Below are positions 1-6,084 of a DNA stretch of 14,363 bases, piece by piece. The stretch comes from Clostridia bacterium (lineage in GTDB: Bacteria; Bacillota; Clostridia; Christensenellales; CAG-138), in contig JAUMVL010000023.1 of the NCBI GenBank assembly GCA_030530185.1, positions 1-14,363 of the forward strand. The letters run 5' to 3'. A program made the position numbers and the translations under genes. The number at the start of each line of letters is the position of its first letter. The stretch's first letter is position 1. The notes beneath the pieces were generated by a model. It made no database searches, was not told the origin of the DNA, and saw only the letters and a program-made list of their open reading frames with translations.

Positions 1-225
1 GAAGTGCCTAACTACTATTCTCCCAGGGCAAGGCTCAGGCTTCGTGCCGGTATGGCTATTGCCGTGGAGCCCATGATCAACATGGGTACCTGGAAGGTTC
101 GCCAGCTCAGCGACGGCTGGACGGTGGAAACCGAGGACGGCCTGCCCTCCGCCCATTATGAGAACACCATTCTCATCACCGACGGAGACCCCATCATGAC
201 CACCTTTTATGAGGAGGAAGCATGA
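1..225 (+). CDS. map: Methionine aminopeptidase, type I (C-terminal part; 5' end outside window)
   Basis: Removes the initiator methionine from nascent proteins in the cytosol using a two-metal centre. Only the last 74 codons are present; the reading frame is open at base 1, so the gene is cut by the window and not broken. The visible part matches the end of the pita-bread fold: the VPNY segment, then VEPMIN, whose Glu is a metal ligand in the family, then DGWTVETEDG, and SAHYENT, whose Glu is the second late ligand. The residue after that Glu-containing YE pair is Asn where many homologues have His (YEHT). Its stop TGA overlaps the ATG of the next gene (ATGA), suggesting translational coupling. 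The position just before infA is the usual one in Firmicutes. Five AGG arginine codons fall in this gene and the next, whereas AGG is rare later in the window. Confidence 0.95.
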   Translation, partial: EVPNYYSPRARLRLRAGMAIAVEPMINMGTWKVRQLSDGWTVETEDGLPSAHYENTILITDGDPIMTTFYEEEA

Positions 226-530
226 TCCGGGAGCCGAAAGCAGGAGATGTTGTGGTATCCAGAGCCGGTCATGATAAAGGCCTGGCCATGGTGATCCTTT
301 CCGTGCCGGAAGAGGGAGTTGCCCTTTTGACCGACGGCAAGACAAGGCCCCTGGAGAAGCCCAAGAAGAAAAAGTGGATGCACCTGACGCTTTATCCCAC
401 GAGGATAGACGTCAGCATGAAGGCCCTGGCACAGGGCGAAACGGTCCAGAATGCGGATATACGCCGCCACCTGAAATGGGTGGAAGCGCAGACCCGGCAG
501 GACCGAAAGGACACCTATGAAGGAGGTTAA
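222..530 (+). CDS. KOW-domain RNA-binding protein (L14e/L6e/L27e-like)
   Basis: A 102-residue basic protein. The N-terminal part (about residues 5-30, KAGDVVVSRAGHDKG then LAMVILSV) is a KOW motif, the small beta-barrel RNA-binding element of ribosomal proteins L14e, L24 and L27e and of NusG. A lysine-rich patch (KPKKKKW, about residues 46-52) and a charged helical tail follow. Clostridial genomes often carry such a gene between map and infA, usually annotated as an L14e/L6e/L27e-like protein; its exact role is not established to my knowledge, though ribosome or rRNA binding is likely. The ATG overlaps the map stop codon. Its last codons (GAA GGA GGT) contain the AGGAGG ribosome binding site of infA, so the genes are tightly packed and probably co-translated. 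Confidence 0.85.
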   Translation: MIREPKAGDVVVSRAGHDKGLAMVILSVPEEGVALLTDGKTRPLEKPKKKKWMHLTLYPTRIDVSMKALAQGETVQNADIRRHLKWVEAQTRQDRKDTYEGG

Positions 531-532
531 GC

Positions 533-754
533 TTGTCCAAACAGGATGTTTTTGAAGTAGAAGGCGTTGTGACCGACGCATACCCCAACGCGATGTTCGA
601 GGTTACTCTCCAGAACGGACATAAGATCCTGGCCACCATTTCCGGCAAACTCCGTATGAACTACATCCGGATCCTGCCGGGAGACAAGGTAACCGTGGAA
701 CTGTCCATGTACGATCTGTCCCGGGGGCGCATCACCTGGCGCGCCAAGAACTAA
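533..754 (+). CDS. infA: Translation initiation factor IF-1
   Basis: IF-1 is a single S1/OB-fold protein that binds the 30S A site and helps IF-2 and IF-3 select the initiator tRNA. The 73-residue product is full length for the family, with the characteristic NAMFEVTL, NGHKILATISGKLRMNYIRILPGDKV and DLSRGRITWR segments. Translation starts at a TTG codon: AGGAGG at 521-526 lies six bases upstream, the conserved MSK start follows directly, and no upstream ATG or GTG gives a better fit. The TTG start may lower or tune expression. It lies two bases after the KOW gene and 51 bases before rpmJ in the standard map-infA-rpmJ-rpsM order. Confidence 0.97.
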   Translation: MSKQDVFEVEGVVTDAYPNAMFEVTLQNGHKILATISGKLRMNYIRILPGDKVTVELSMYDLSRGRITWRAKN

Positions 755-805
755 AAGAAAGTCAGCTTCAGCAAGAATTTCTACTACGTTTAAGGAGATA
801 TAAAA

Positions 806-919
806 ATGAAAGTAAGACCCTCTGTGAAACCGATTTGCGAGAAGTGCAAGATCATCAAGCGCAAGGGCCGCGTCATGGTCATCTGCGAGAACCCCAAGCA
901 CAAGCAGCGTCAGGGCTAA
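806..919 (+). CDS. rpmJ: 50S ribosomal protein L36 (zinc-binding form)
   Basis: A 37-residue protein starting MKVRPSVKPICEKCK. Cys11, Cys14, Cys27 and His32 are all present, giving the zinc-ribbon (C+) form of L36, a small protein of the large subunit that contacts 23S rRNA. The start follows TAAGGAGATATAAAA, a good ribosome binding site at the right distance. Its short length is normal for the family. It is followed by a 118-base intergenic region with strong RNA structure before rpsM, so L36 and the S13-S11-S4-alpha-L17 block may be translated or regulated separately. Confidence 0.97.
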   Translation: MKVRPSVKPICEKCKIIKRKGRVMVICENPKHKQRQG

Positions 920-988
920 GCAAATTCGTTTGCGAAAGAGTACTTGCGGGGCGGCTGGCGCAGCCCGAAAGGGGGCGCTTCCCGCAAG
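920..988 (+). promoter_or_regulatory. Structured rpmJ-rpsM intergenic RNA element (candidate r-protein leader)
   Basis: Two hairpins are visible directly. The first is GCAAA (920-924), loop TTCG, TTTGC (929-933). The second has an outer 8-bp perfect stem CTTGCGGG (943-950) with CCCGCAAG (981-988). Inside it two pairings compete: GGCTG/CAGCC (953-957 with 961-965), or GCGC/GCGC (958-961 with 975-978) together with CCC-GAAA-GGG (964-973). No T-tract follows, so it is not an intrinsic terminator. It ends about 50 bases before the rpsM ATG. In gamma-proteobacteria ribosomal protein S4 represses this operon by binding a pseudoknot at the rpsM start; a similar role here is inference only. Confidence 0.5.
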
Positions 989-1037
989 CATATATAGATA
1001 CAAAAGAGTGAATTTTTAACGGAGGTATGAAAACCAT

Positions 1038-1406
1038 ATGGCACGTATTGCTGGCGTAGACCTTCCGAGAGACAAGCGAGTCGAGATCGGCTTGACTTAC
1101 ATCTACGGAATCGGTCGCACTACCGCTTCCAAGATCCTTGCCGAGACCGGTGTCGATCCCGATATCCGCGTTCGCGATCTTGACGAGAGCGATGTCAACA
1201 AACTCAGAGAGTATATCGACCACAACGTGAAGGTTGAGGGCGATCTCAGACGTGAAACCTCGATGAATATCAAGCGGCTGATCGAGATCGGCTGCTACAG
1301 AGGCGTCCGTCACCGCAAAGGCCTGCCCGTTCGCGGCCAGTCCACGAAGCAGAACGCTCGTACCCGTAAGGGCCCGAAACGTACGCAGGGCGGCAAGAAG
1401 AAATAA
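1038..1406 (+). CDS. rpsM: 30S ribosomal protein S13
   Basis: A 122-residue S13, the protein of the 30S head that contacts the P-site tRNA and forms bridges to the large subunit. It begins MARIAGVDLPRDKRVEIGLTY; the helix-hairpin-helix YIYGIGRTTASKIL follows, then the DLRRE and GCYRGVRHRKGLPVRGQ rRNA-binding segments, and a Lys/Arg-rich tail ending GGKKK that reaches the tRNA. Length is normal. The ATG lies 12 bases after ACGGAGG (1019-1025), slightly longer spacing than the other genes here. It is the first gene of the alpha-type block, followed 14 bases later by rpsK. Confidence 0.98.
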   Translation: MARIAGVDLPRDKRVEIGLTYIYGIGRTTASKILAETGVDPDIRVRDLDESDVNKLREYIDHNVKVEGDLRRETSMNIKRLIEIGCYRGVRHRKGLPVRGQSTKQNARTRKGPKRTQGGKKK

Positions 1407-1420
1407 GGAGGAACCGAAGA

Positions 1421-1822
1421 ATGGCAAAAGCGAAGATTAAAAAAGCAGTAACCCGCAAACGCCGCGAGAAGAAGAACATCGAGCGCGGTGCGGCGCACAT
1501 TCGTTCCTCGTTCAACAACACCCTCGTGCTGATCACCGACACGCAGGGCAACGCGATTTCGTGGTCGAGCGCAGGTTCGCTGGGCTTCCGCGGTTCGCGT
1601 AAATCCACTCCGTTCGCCGCGCAGATGGCTTCCGAAGCGGCAGCCAAGGCAGCGATGGAGCATGGCTTGAAGTCTGTTGAAGTTTACGTAAAGGGCCCCG
1701 GCTCCGGCCGTGAGTCCGCGATTCGCGCACTGGCATCCGTCGGTCTGCAGATCGTCTCCATCAAAGACGTGACGCCGATCCCGCACAATGGCTGCCGTCC
1801 GCCGAAGCGCAGAAGAGTGTAA
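1421..1822 (+). CDS. rpsK: 30S ribosomal protein S11
   Basis: A 133-residue S11, a protein of the 30S platform near the Shine-Dalgarno/anti-Shine-Dalgarno helix. Recognisable segments are the basic N-terminus (KAVTRKRREKKNIERG), AAHIRSSFNNTLVLITD, GNAISWSSAGSLGFRGSRKSTP, PFAAQMASEAA, and the C-terminal KDVTPIPHNGCRPPKRRRV. Length is normal. AAGGAGG at 1406-1412 precedes the ATG by 8 bases. It sits between rpsM and rpsD at spacings of 14 and 15 bases, so it belongs to the same transcript. Its gene, like its neighbours, prefers C-ending codons with few rare ones, as expected for highly expressed translation genes. Confidence 0.98.
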   Translation: MAKAKIKKAVTRKRREKKNIERGAAHIRSSFNNTLVLITDTQGNAISWSSAGSLGFRGSRKSTPFAAQMASEAAAKAAMEHGLKSVEVYVKGPGSGRESAIRALASVGLQIVSIKDVTPIPHNGCRPPKRRRV

Positions 1823-1837
1823 GGAGGTATTTGAACT

Positions 1838-2434
1838 ATGGCAAAAAATATGCAGCCGATCCTCAAGCGCAGCAGAGCACTGGGCATTTCCCCGGGCGAT
1901 ATGGGTTACAGCAAGGAGTCCAAGCGCAACCCCGGCTCGCAGAGACGCGCGAAGAAGTCCGAATACGCCCTCCAGCTCAAAGAAAAGCAGAAGGTTAAGT
2001 TTGTATACGGCATTCTGGAGAAGCAGTTCCATAAGTACTATGAGAAGGCTGCCAACCAGAAGGGCAATACCGGTGATAACATGCTCGTTCTGATCGAGCG
2101 TCGTCTCGACAACGTTGCGTATCGCCTCAACTTCGGCAAGACCCGTCGTATGGCGCGCCAGATGGTCACGCACGGCCATCTGCTCGTGAACGGCAAGAAG
2201 GTCGATATCGCGTCCTATGAAATCAAGGCCGGCGACGAAATCACCGTCCGTGAAAAGTCCCGCGATATCCCGTTCTTCAAGGCTTTGCGCGAAGAGGGTG
2301 CGGAGCGCATGATCCCGCAGTGGCTCGAGCTGGATGCCGAGAACCTGAAGGGTCGCGTAGTTGCTCTGCCGACGCGTGCCGACATCGACATGCCGATCGA
2401 GGAGCACATGATCGTCGAGTTCTACTCGCGGTAA
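1838..2434 (+). CDS. rpsD: 30S ribosomal protein S4 (zinc-free form)
   Basis: A 198-residue primary 16S rRNA-binding protein that nucleates 30S assembly. The N-terminal part (KRSRALGISP, then SEYALQLKEKQKVKFVYGILEKQF) is the S4 N-terminal domain. The S4 RNA-binding domain follows at about residues 90-150 (ERRLDNVAYRLNFGKTRRMARQMVTHGHLLVNGK). There is no Cys cluster at the N-terminus, so this is the zinc-free (C-) form, while L36 in the same operon keeps its zinc ligands. The ribosome binding site AAGGAGG is 9 bases before the ATG. Its place inside the rpsM-rpsK-rpsD-rpoA-rplQ block differs from Bacillus subtilis, where rpsD is a separate gene, and makes operon-wide S4 feedback plausible. Confidence 0.98.
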   Translation: MAKNMQPILKRSRALGISPGDMGYSKESKRNPGSQRRAKKSEYALQLKEKQKVKFVYGILEKQFHKYYEKAANQKGNTGDNMLVLIERRLDNVAYRLNFGKTRRMARQMVTHGHLLVNGKKVDIASYEIKAGDEITVREKSRDIPFFKALREEGAERMIPQWLELDAENLKGRVVALPTRADIDMPIEEHMIVEFYSR

Positions 2435-2479
2435 TGCGTGGTAGAAGACCGAAACGACATCACCGAAGGAGGGTACACC

Positions 2480-3421
2480 ATGATTGAAATTGAAAAGCCC
2501 AAACTCGAATGTGTAGAGAGCTCGAATAACTACGGCAAGTTCGTGGTCGAGCCGCTTGAGCGCGGATTTGGCACCACTCTGGGCAACTCGATGCGTCGTG
2601 TGCTCTTGAGCAGTCTCCCCGGCGTTGCGGCAACGTCTATCCGGATTGACGGCGTCCTGCATGAATTTTCCACGGTCGAGGGCGTCAAAGAGGATGTGAC
2701 CGAAATCATCCTCAACCTGAAGGAGCTGATCGTAAAGCTGCACAGCGATGAACCGAAAAAGGTCGTAATCGACGCAACCGGTCCCTGCGAAGTCAAGGCC
2801 GGTGACATTCTGCCCGATGCGGAAGTCGAGATCATCAACCCCGATCTGCACATTGCGACGGTCGATGAGAACGGCAGACTGCATATCGAGATCAACCTCG
2901 ATCACGGCAGAGGATACGTCGTGTCCGATCGTAACAAGCGCCCGGATATGCCCATCGGTGAGATTGCAGTCGATTCCATCTTTACGCCGATCACCAAGGT
3001 CAACTTCACCGTCGAGAATACGCGTGTCGGTCAGATTACCGACTTCGATAAGCTCACGCTGGAGATCTGGACCGACGGTTCCATTCAGCCCGAGGAAGCC
3101 GCGTCGCTGGCCGCGAAGATTTTGACGGAGCACCTGATGCTCTTCATCCATCTGACCGAGCATGTGCAGGATGTGGATATCCTCGTTGAGAAGGACGACA
3201 AGAAGAAGGAAAAGATTCTGGAGATGAACATCGAGGATCTCGATCTGTCGGTTCGTTCTTATAACTGCCTCAAGCGTGCGGGCATCAACACCGTTGAGGA
3301 GCTGGTGCAGCGCGATGAGGACGAGATGATGAAGGTTCGAAACCTCGGCCGGAAATCGCTCGAAGAAGTACAGCAGAAATTAGCGCAACTGGGTCTCAGC
3401 TTGCGCACGAACGAAGATTAA
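2480..3421 (+). CDS. rpoA: DNA-directed RNA polymerase subunit alpha
   Basis: A 313-residue alpha subunit; two copies form the assembly platform for beta and beta'. The N-terminal dimerisation domain shows the conserved LERGFGTTLGNSMRRVLLSS and GVLHEFSTVEGVKEDV segments. A charged linker (VEKDDKKKEKI) leads to the C-terminal domain (about residue 250 on), with DLSVRSYNCLKRAGI, whose Arg corresponds to the UP-element contact Arg265 of E. coli, and NLGRKSLEEV, which keeps the second Lys of the usual GKKSL. The reading frame extends back to a GTG at 2438, but AAGGAGGG at 2466-2473 and the family N-terminus MIEIEKP fix the start at the ATG of 2480. It is 45 bases after rpsD and 13 before rplQ. 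Confidence 0.98.
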   Translation: MIEIEKPKLECVESSNNYGKFVVEPLERGFGTTLGNSMRRVLLSSLPGVAATSIRIDGVLHEFSTVEGVKEDVTEIILNLKELIVKLHSDEPKKVVIDATGPCEVKAGDILPDAEVEIINPDLHIATVDENGRLHIEINLDHGRGYVVSDRNKRPDMPIGEIAVDSIFTPITKVNFTVENTRVGQITDFDKLTLEIWTDGSIQPEEAASLAAKILTEHLMLFIHLTEHVQDVDILVEKDDKKKEKILEMNIEDLDLSVRSYNCLKRAGINTVEELVQRDEDEMMKVRNLGRKSLEEVQQKLAQLGLSLRTNED

Positions 3422-3434
3422 GGAGGAAGCAACA

Positions 3435-3941
3435 ATGGCAAACCGGAAATTCTCTAAGACCACCGATCAGCGTGTTGCAATGCTCAGAAACCTCACGACC
3501 GCACTCATTTGGAACGGCAAGATCGTCACGACCGAAGCCCGCGCCAAGGAAGTTCGCAGTATTGCTGAAAAGCTCATCACGCTTGCCGTGAACGAGTATC
3601 AGAACTACGATATGGTTGAAAAGGAAGTCCGCAACGATAAGGACCAGATCAGCAAGGTTGAGAAGCCGCAGGACCGTCCGTCCAAGCTGCATGCTCGCCG
3701 CCAGATCATGGCATATCTCTACGATGTGCCGGAGCCCAAGAAGGCGGATGAAAACAAGAGCGAGTACAAGGAGCGCACCAAGGACAACGCCCATCCCGTC
3801 GTGGAGAAGCTGTTCCGTGAGTATGCTCCGAAGTACGATCAGCGCGCAAAGGAAGGCAAGAAGGGTGGTTACACCCGTATGTATAAGCTGGGCGCTCGCC
3901 GCGGCGATGCAGCACCGGTCGTTGTACTGGAGCTTGTCTGA
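3435..3941 (+). CDS. rplQ: 50S ribosomal protein L17 with charged insertions
   Basis: L17 is a large-subunit protein near the exit tunnel. The conserved core is clear: AMLRNLTTALIWNGKIVTTE (residues 15-34), ARAKEVRSIAEKLITLA (35-51), KLHARRQIMAYL (84-95), VEKLFREYAPKY (123-134), and GGYTRMYKLGARRGDAAPV with the LELV end. At 168 residues it is much longer than the roughly 120 of Bacillus subtilis L17. The extra length is two charged stretches, about residues 52-83 and 99-118, plus a few residues before GGYTR; both lie between core elements, so the protein is expanded, not fused. GGAGG precedes the ATG by 9 bases. It is the last gene of the ribosomal block and is followed by a strong terminator. 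Confidence 0.96.
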   Translation: MANRKFSKTTDQRVAMLRNLTTALIWNGKIVTTEARAKEVRSIAEKLITLAVNEYQNYDMVEKEVRNDKDQISKVEKPQDRPSKLHARRQIMAYLYDVPEPKKADENKSEYKERTKDNAHPVVEKLFREYAPKYDQRAKEGKKGGYTRMYKLGARRGDAAPVVVLELV

Positions 3942-3959
3942 TTGATCATCTGAAAAAGA

Positions 3960-3991
3960 AGGGATTGCTGCATGCGGCAGTCTCTTTTTTT
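3960..3991 (+). terminator. Intrinsic terminator of the ribosomal protein operon
   Basis: A 12-bp stem with three G-U wobbles, AGGGATTGCTGC (3960-3971) pairing with GCGGCAGTCTCT (3974-3985), has a two-base gap as the loop and is followed by a run of seven T (3985-3991). It starts 19 bases after the rplQ stop. The A-rich stretch AAAAAGAA just upstream supplies a T-run on the opposite strand, so it could also stop leftward transcription from the converging gene. Confidence 0.9.
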
Positions 3992-4023
3992 GTTACGCAA
4001 AGAGGGGATAGAGCGGAAAGGAA

Positions 4024-4049
4024 CAAGCGAAGGATCATTCCTTCGCTTG
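4024..4049 (-). terminator. Hairpin over the stop codon of the orphan membrane gene (probable terminator)
   Basis: A perfect 11-bp stem, CAAGCGAAGGA (4024-4034) with TCCTTCGCTTG (4039-4049), has a four-base loop at 4035-4038. The TGA stop of the leftward gene is in the loop and the last four sense codons are in the stem. On the minus strand it is followed by TTCCTTTCC, a weak pyrimidine tract, so it may be a terminator or a 3'-end stabiliser. Confidence 0.6.
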
Positions 4050-4931
4050 ACTTGTTTCCTGTTCCATGCTTTGATTTTTGATCATCTGGGAACCGTGGAG
4101 GATCATCCAGAGTGCAATCGCGATGACCGTCAGCGAGATTGCGACGCCGAAGCCGGTGTTCATCCGCTGACGGAAGGTTTCATCGCGCCCGAAATGCAGA
4201 ATGAGCGTGTTTTGGAGAATAAAGATGGACATCAGCGCTGCCGAAAAATTCAAAAACTTTGAAGCGGAGAGCAGCGGCCGGTCGCTGCCGCGGAACTTAA
4301 TCAGCTGCGTGATCGCCATCGTCAGCCGGTAGAACGCCCAAAAGGCCGATCCGTAGACGACGGCGGTCAGGTTCACGTAATCGGCACTTTGCCGCAGCGA
4401 TTGCAGAATGACAAAGCTCATCGCAAACGCAAGGATCAGCAGCTGCCACCCGCAGAGGCGATAGCTTTTCCACGCGGTGACGGTGTCGCTGCCGGAGCGT
4501 CGTCCGGAATAGAAATGAAACACCAGCAGCATGCGGATCCCGGAAAGGACGAGATAAAAGAACGCCTCTGCCGCAAAAAGCACCGTGTGATAGTATGCCG
4601 CCGCGCCGAGCTTGAAGATCGCATACAGGAGATTGATGCCCATACCGCCGAGCAGGGCAACCTCGGAACGCAGCTGGGCAACGTCCAGATACGTATCGCT
4701 GTACGTCAGGCCGCGTTCGCTTCTGCGGCGCAGCTTGATGAACCGCGGCAGCATTATCAACAGGAGCAGGATCAACCCCGCGCCGAGCGCATAGCTGGCG
4801 GTAATCAGAGGCTGCGGAGAGGATTCGATCAAGTTGGACAGCGCGATCAGCACGAGAAAGAGCGGCACACCGACTGCGACCGTGAACGAAAACAGAATCA
4901 GAACCGGTTTCAGAAACGATTTGCGGCGCAT
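4035..4931 (-). CDS. Conserved polytopic membrane protein of unknown function
   Basis: I do not recognise a named family. The 298-residue product has about eight hydrophobic segments in the cytoplasmic membrane, with Arg/Lys-rich loops: IKLRRRSERG after the second segment, and FYSGRR after the fourth. Distinctive stretches are NLLYAIFKLGAAAYY, FAAEAFFYLVLSGIRML, WKSYRLCGWQLL and FYRLTMAITQLIKF. My impression is that similar proteins occur as orphans in gut Firmicutes, but that is recollection, not a search. The frame opens at a GTG at 4976, but GGGAG eight bases before the ATG at 4931 favours that start, giving MRRKSFLKP as a positive cytosolic N-terminus. It is 38 bases downstream of the ylbJ-like gene on the same strand and probably shares its transcript. 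The stop codon is inside a hairpin. Confidence 0.75.
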   Translation of the reverse strand: MRRKSFLKPVLILFSFTVAVGVPLFLVLIALSNLIESSPQPLITASYALGAGLILLLLIMLPRFIKLRRRSERGLTYSDTYLDVAQLRSEVALLGGMGINLLYAIFKLGAAAYYHTVLFAAEAFFYLVLSGIRMLLVFHFYSGRRSGSDTVTAWKSYRLCGWQLLILAFAMSFVILQSLRQSADYVNLTAVVYGSAFWAFYRLTMAITQLIKFRGSDRPLLSASKFLNFSAALMSIFILQNTLILHFGRDETFRQRMNTGFGVAISLTVIAIALWMILHGSQMIKNQSMEQETSQAKE

Positions 4932-4969
4932 GCGGCAGTCTCCCATCTCTCCAAAAGAATACAGCCATT

Positions 4970-6031
4970 TTAACACATCTTTGTCCGCTTGTCATCCAAA
5001 ATGCGGGATTTCGGCACCGGTCGCGTCATAATCACAAAAATCACAGCGGAGAGAAGTCCGACACCGCACGGAATTGCAAGGCCCAAAAGCGTTTGAGCGC
5101 GATGCAGCAGCTCGTCGGCGGACGCAATCGCTTCGACCGGCTGATCGGGAATCAGACGGCACAGCAGCAGGCAGAGCAGCGCTGAAACGACCGCCATACA
5201 AAAGCGTATCAGAACATATCGGCCAAAGGAGGGAATTTTCAAAAAGCTGCGCACTTGCAGCAGCACCGAAGCACCGCCGAACATTTGAAAGAATACACAG
5301 AGCGCCAGCCGCCACGCAAACGGGATCGGCAAGGCCGCCGCCATCGTGCAGCCGCCGGTCATTTCCAAAAGTCCTGCGAATATGGCGGAAACGGTATCTT
5401 CGGAAACGGGAAGCAGCCGCGCAATCAACCGTGAAACACTGCAGCAGCTCAGAAGCGCGCCAAGACAGCGGCAGAGCAAAATACAGCCGCCGATGCGCAG
5501 GATCGCCTGCATCCCGTCGGAGATCGCCTCGGTCACATCGTCGGCCGACAACCTTTGGCGCACAAGCGAGGGCGAATTGCCTTTGCGAAGCGAGAACAGC
5601 AGAAAAACGAGCAGCGTGACGCCGTAAACTGAACCGCAGAGCGGAAGAATCGCGCCGCGACTTTTGAACAGGCCGAGCGCTGTGACGGAAATCAGAAAGG
5701 CGGGGCTCATCAGCCCGGAGGCATAGGAAAACTGCTGCGCCTGTTTTGGCGTTAAGGCGCCGCTATGGAGCCCCTGTTCCAGTACGCGCGCGCCGACGGG
5801 GTATCCGCCGAGTGCGCCGAGCAGCAGCGATCCGGTCGCATAAGGGTGCAGCTTTCCAATCTTCAGCCCGTTCGGATTGGCTTTGCAGGCAAGTCCGGTC
5901 AGAATCAGGTACGGCGTCAGCGCCGGGACGATGCGCGTCCACCAGGTCAGCGCCCCGTCCGCCGCGGCGGAAAGAACCGCCTCGGGGAACGCAACAAAGC
6001 CGACCATCAGCAGAAGAATTGCCCAAAACAA
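4970..6031 (-). CDS. ylbJ: YlbJ-like sporulation integral membrane protein (nucleoside-recognition/Gate domain)
   Basis: A 353-residue polytopic membrane protein. Family features are GGYPVGARVLEQGLHSG near residues 75-91, QFSYASGLMSPAFLISVTALG near 100-120, GLLEMTGGC near 221-228 and FQMFGGASVLLQ near 248-259; these match the Gate/nucleoside-recognition domain as found in YlbJ. In Bacillus subtilis YlbJ is needed for heat-resistant spores; the transported substrate, if any, is unknown. That protein is about 400 residues, so this one is somewhat short. The reading frame runs back to 6163 inside the acetyltransferase gene. I chose the TTG at 6031 because AAGGGGGTGA lies just upstream and a membrane helix begins immediately; an ATG at 6007 is the alternative but has no ribosome binding site. 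The gene lies 53 bases after the GNAT gene. Confidence 0.85.
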   Translation of the reverse strand: MFWAILLLMVGFVAFPEAVLSAAADGALTWWTRIVPALTPYLILTGLACKANPNGLKIGKLHPYATGSLLLGALGGYPVGARVLEQGLHSGALTPKQAQQFSYASGLMSPAFLISVTALGLFKSRGAILPLCGSVYGVTLLVFLLFSLRKGNSPSLVRQRLSADDVTEAISDGMQAILRIGGCILLCRCLGALLSCCSVSRLIARLLPVSEDTVSAIFAGLLEMTGGCTMAAALPIPFAWRLALCVFFQMFGGASVLLQVRSFLKIPSFGRYVLIRFCMAVVSALLCLLLCRLIPDQPVEAIASADELLHRAQTLLGLAIPCGVGLLSAVIFVIMTRPVPKSRILDDKRTKMC

Positions 6032-6038
6032 AGAATCA

Positions 6039-6072
6039 CCCCCTTGGAGCAATATATGCGATCCAAAGGGGG
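6039..6072 (-). promoter_or_regulatory. Hairpin that occludes the ylbJ ribosome binding site
   Basis: Read on the minus strand, CCCCCTTTGG (6072-6063) pairs with CCAAGGGGG (6047-6039), with one bulged T and a 15-base AT-rich loop. The second arm is the AAGGGGG ribosome binding site of the TTG start at 6031. The sequence after the stem, TGATTCTTTGTTTTGGG, is T-rich but interrupted, so partial termination after the GNAT gene is also possible. Either way it should lower ylbJ expression relative to the gene upstream. Confidence 0.5.
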
Positions 6073-6084
6073 ACCATGAAGCAA

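Noticed and set aside
755..793. A twelve-codon in-frame extension (KKVSFSKNFYYV) after the infA stop codon, before a second stop
   Set aside because: IF-1 ends normally at the first TAA, which matches the family length. A short open stretch like this occurs easily by chance and no readthrough signal is seen.
1027..1059. A ten-codon out-of-frame ORF (ATG at 1027) overlapping the rpsM start, a possible leader peptide
   Set aside because: GGAGGT lies only about one base before this ATG, too close for initiation; the in-frame rpsM ATG at 1038 is the supported start.
2438..2479. A GTG start 14 codons upstream of the chosen rpoA start
   Set aside because: No ribosome binding site precedes it, while AAGGAGGG at 2466-2473 is inside this extension and points to the ATG at 2480, which gives the family N-terminus.
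1310..3163. A 617-codon open frame on the minus strand across rpsM, rpsK, rpsD and rpoA
   Set aside because: It is a shadow of GC-rich, codon-biased ribosomal genes. The sense strand has unmistakable proteins and the antisense product has no recognisable domain or ribosome binding site.
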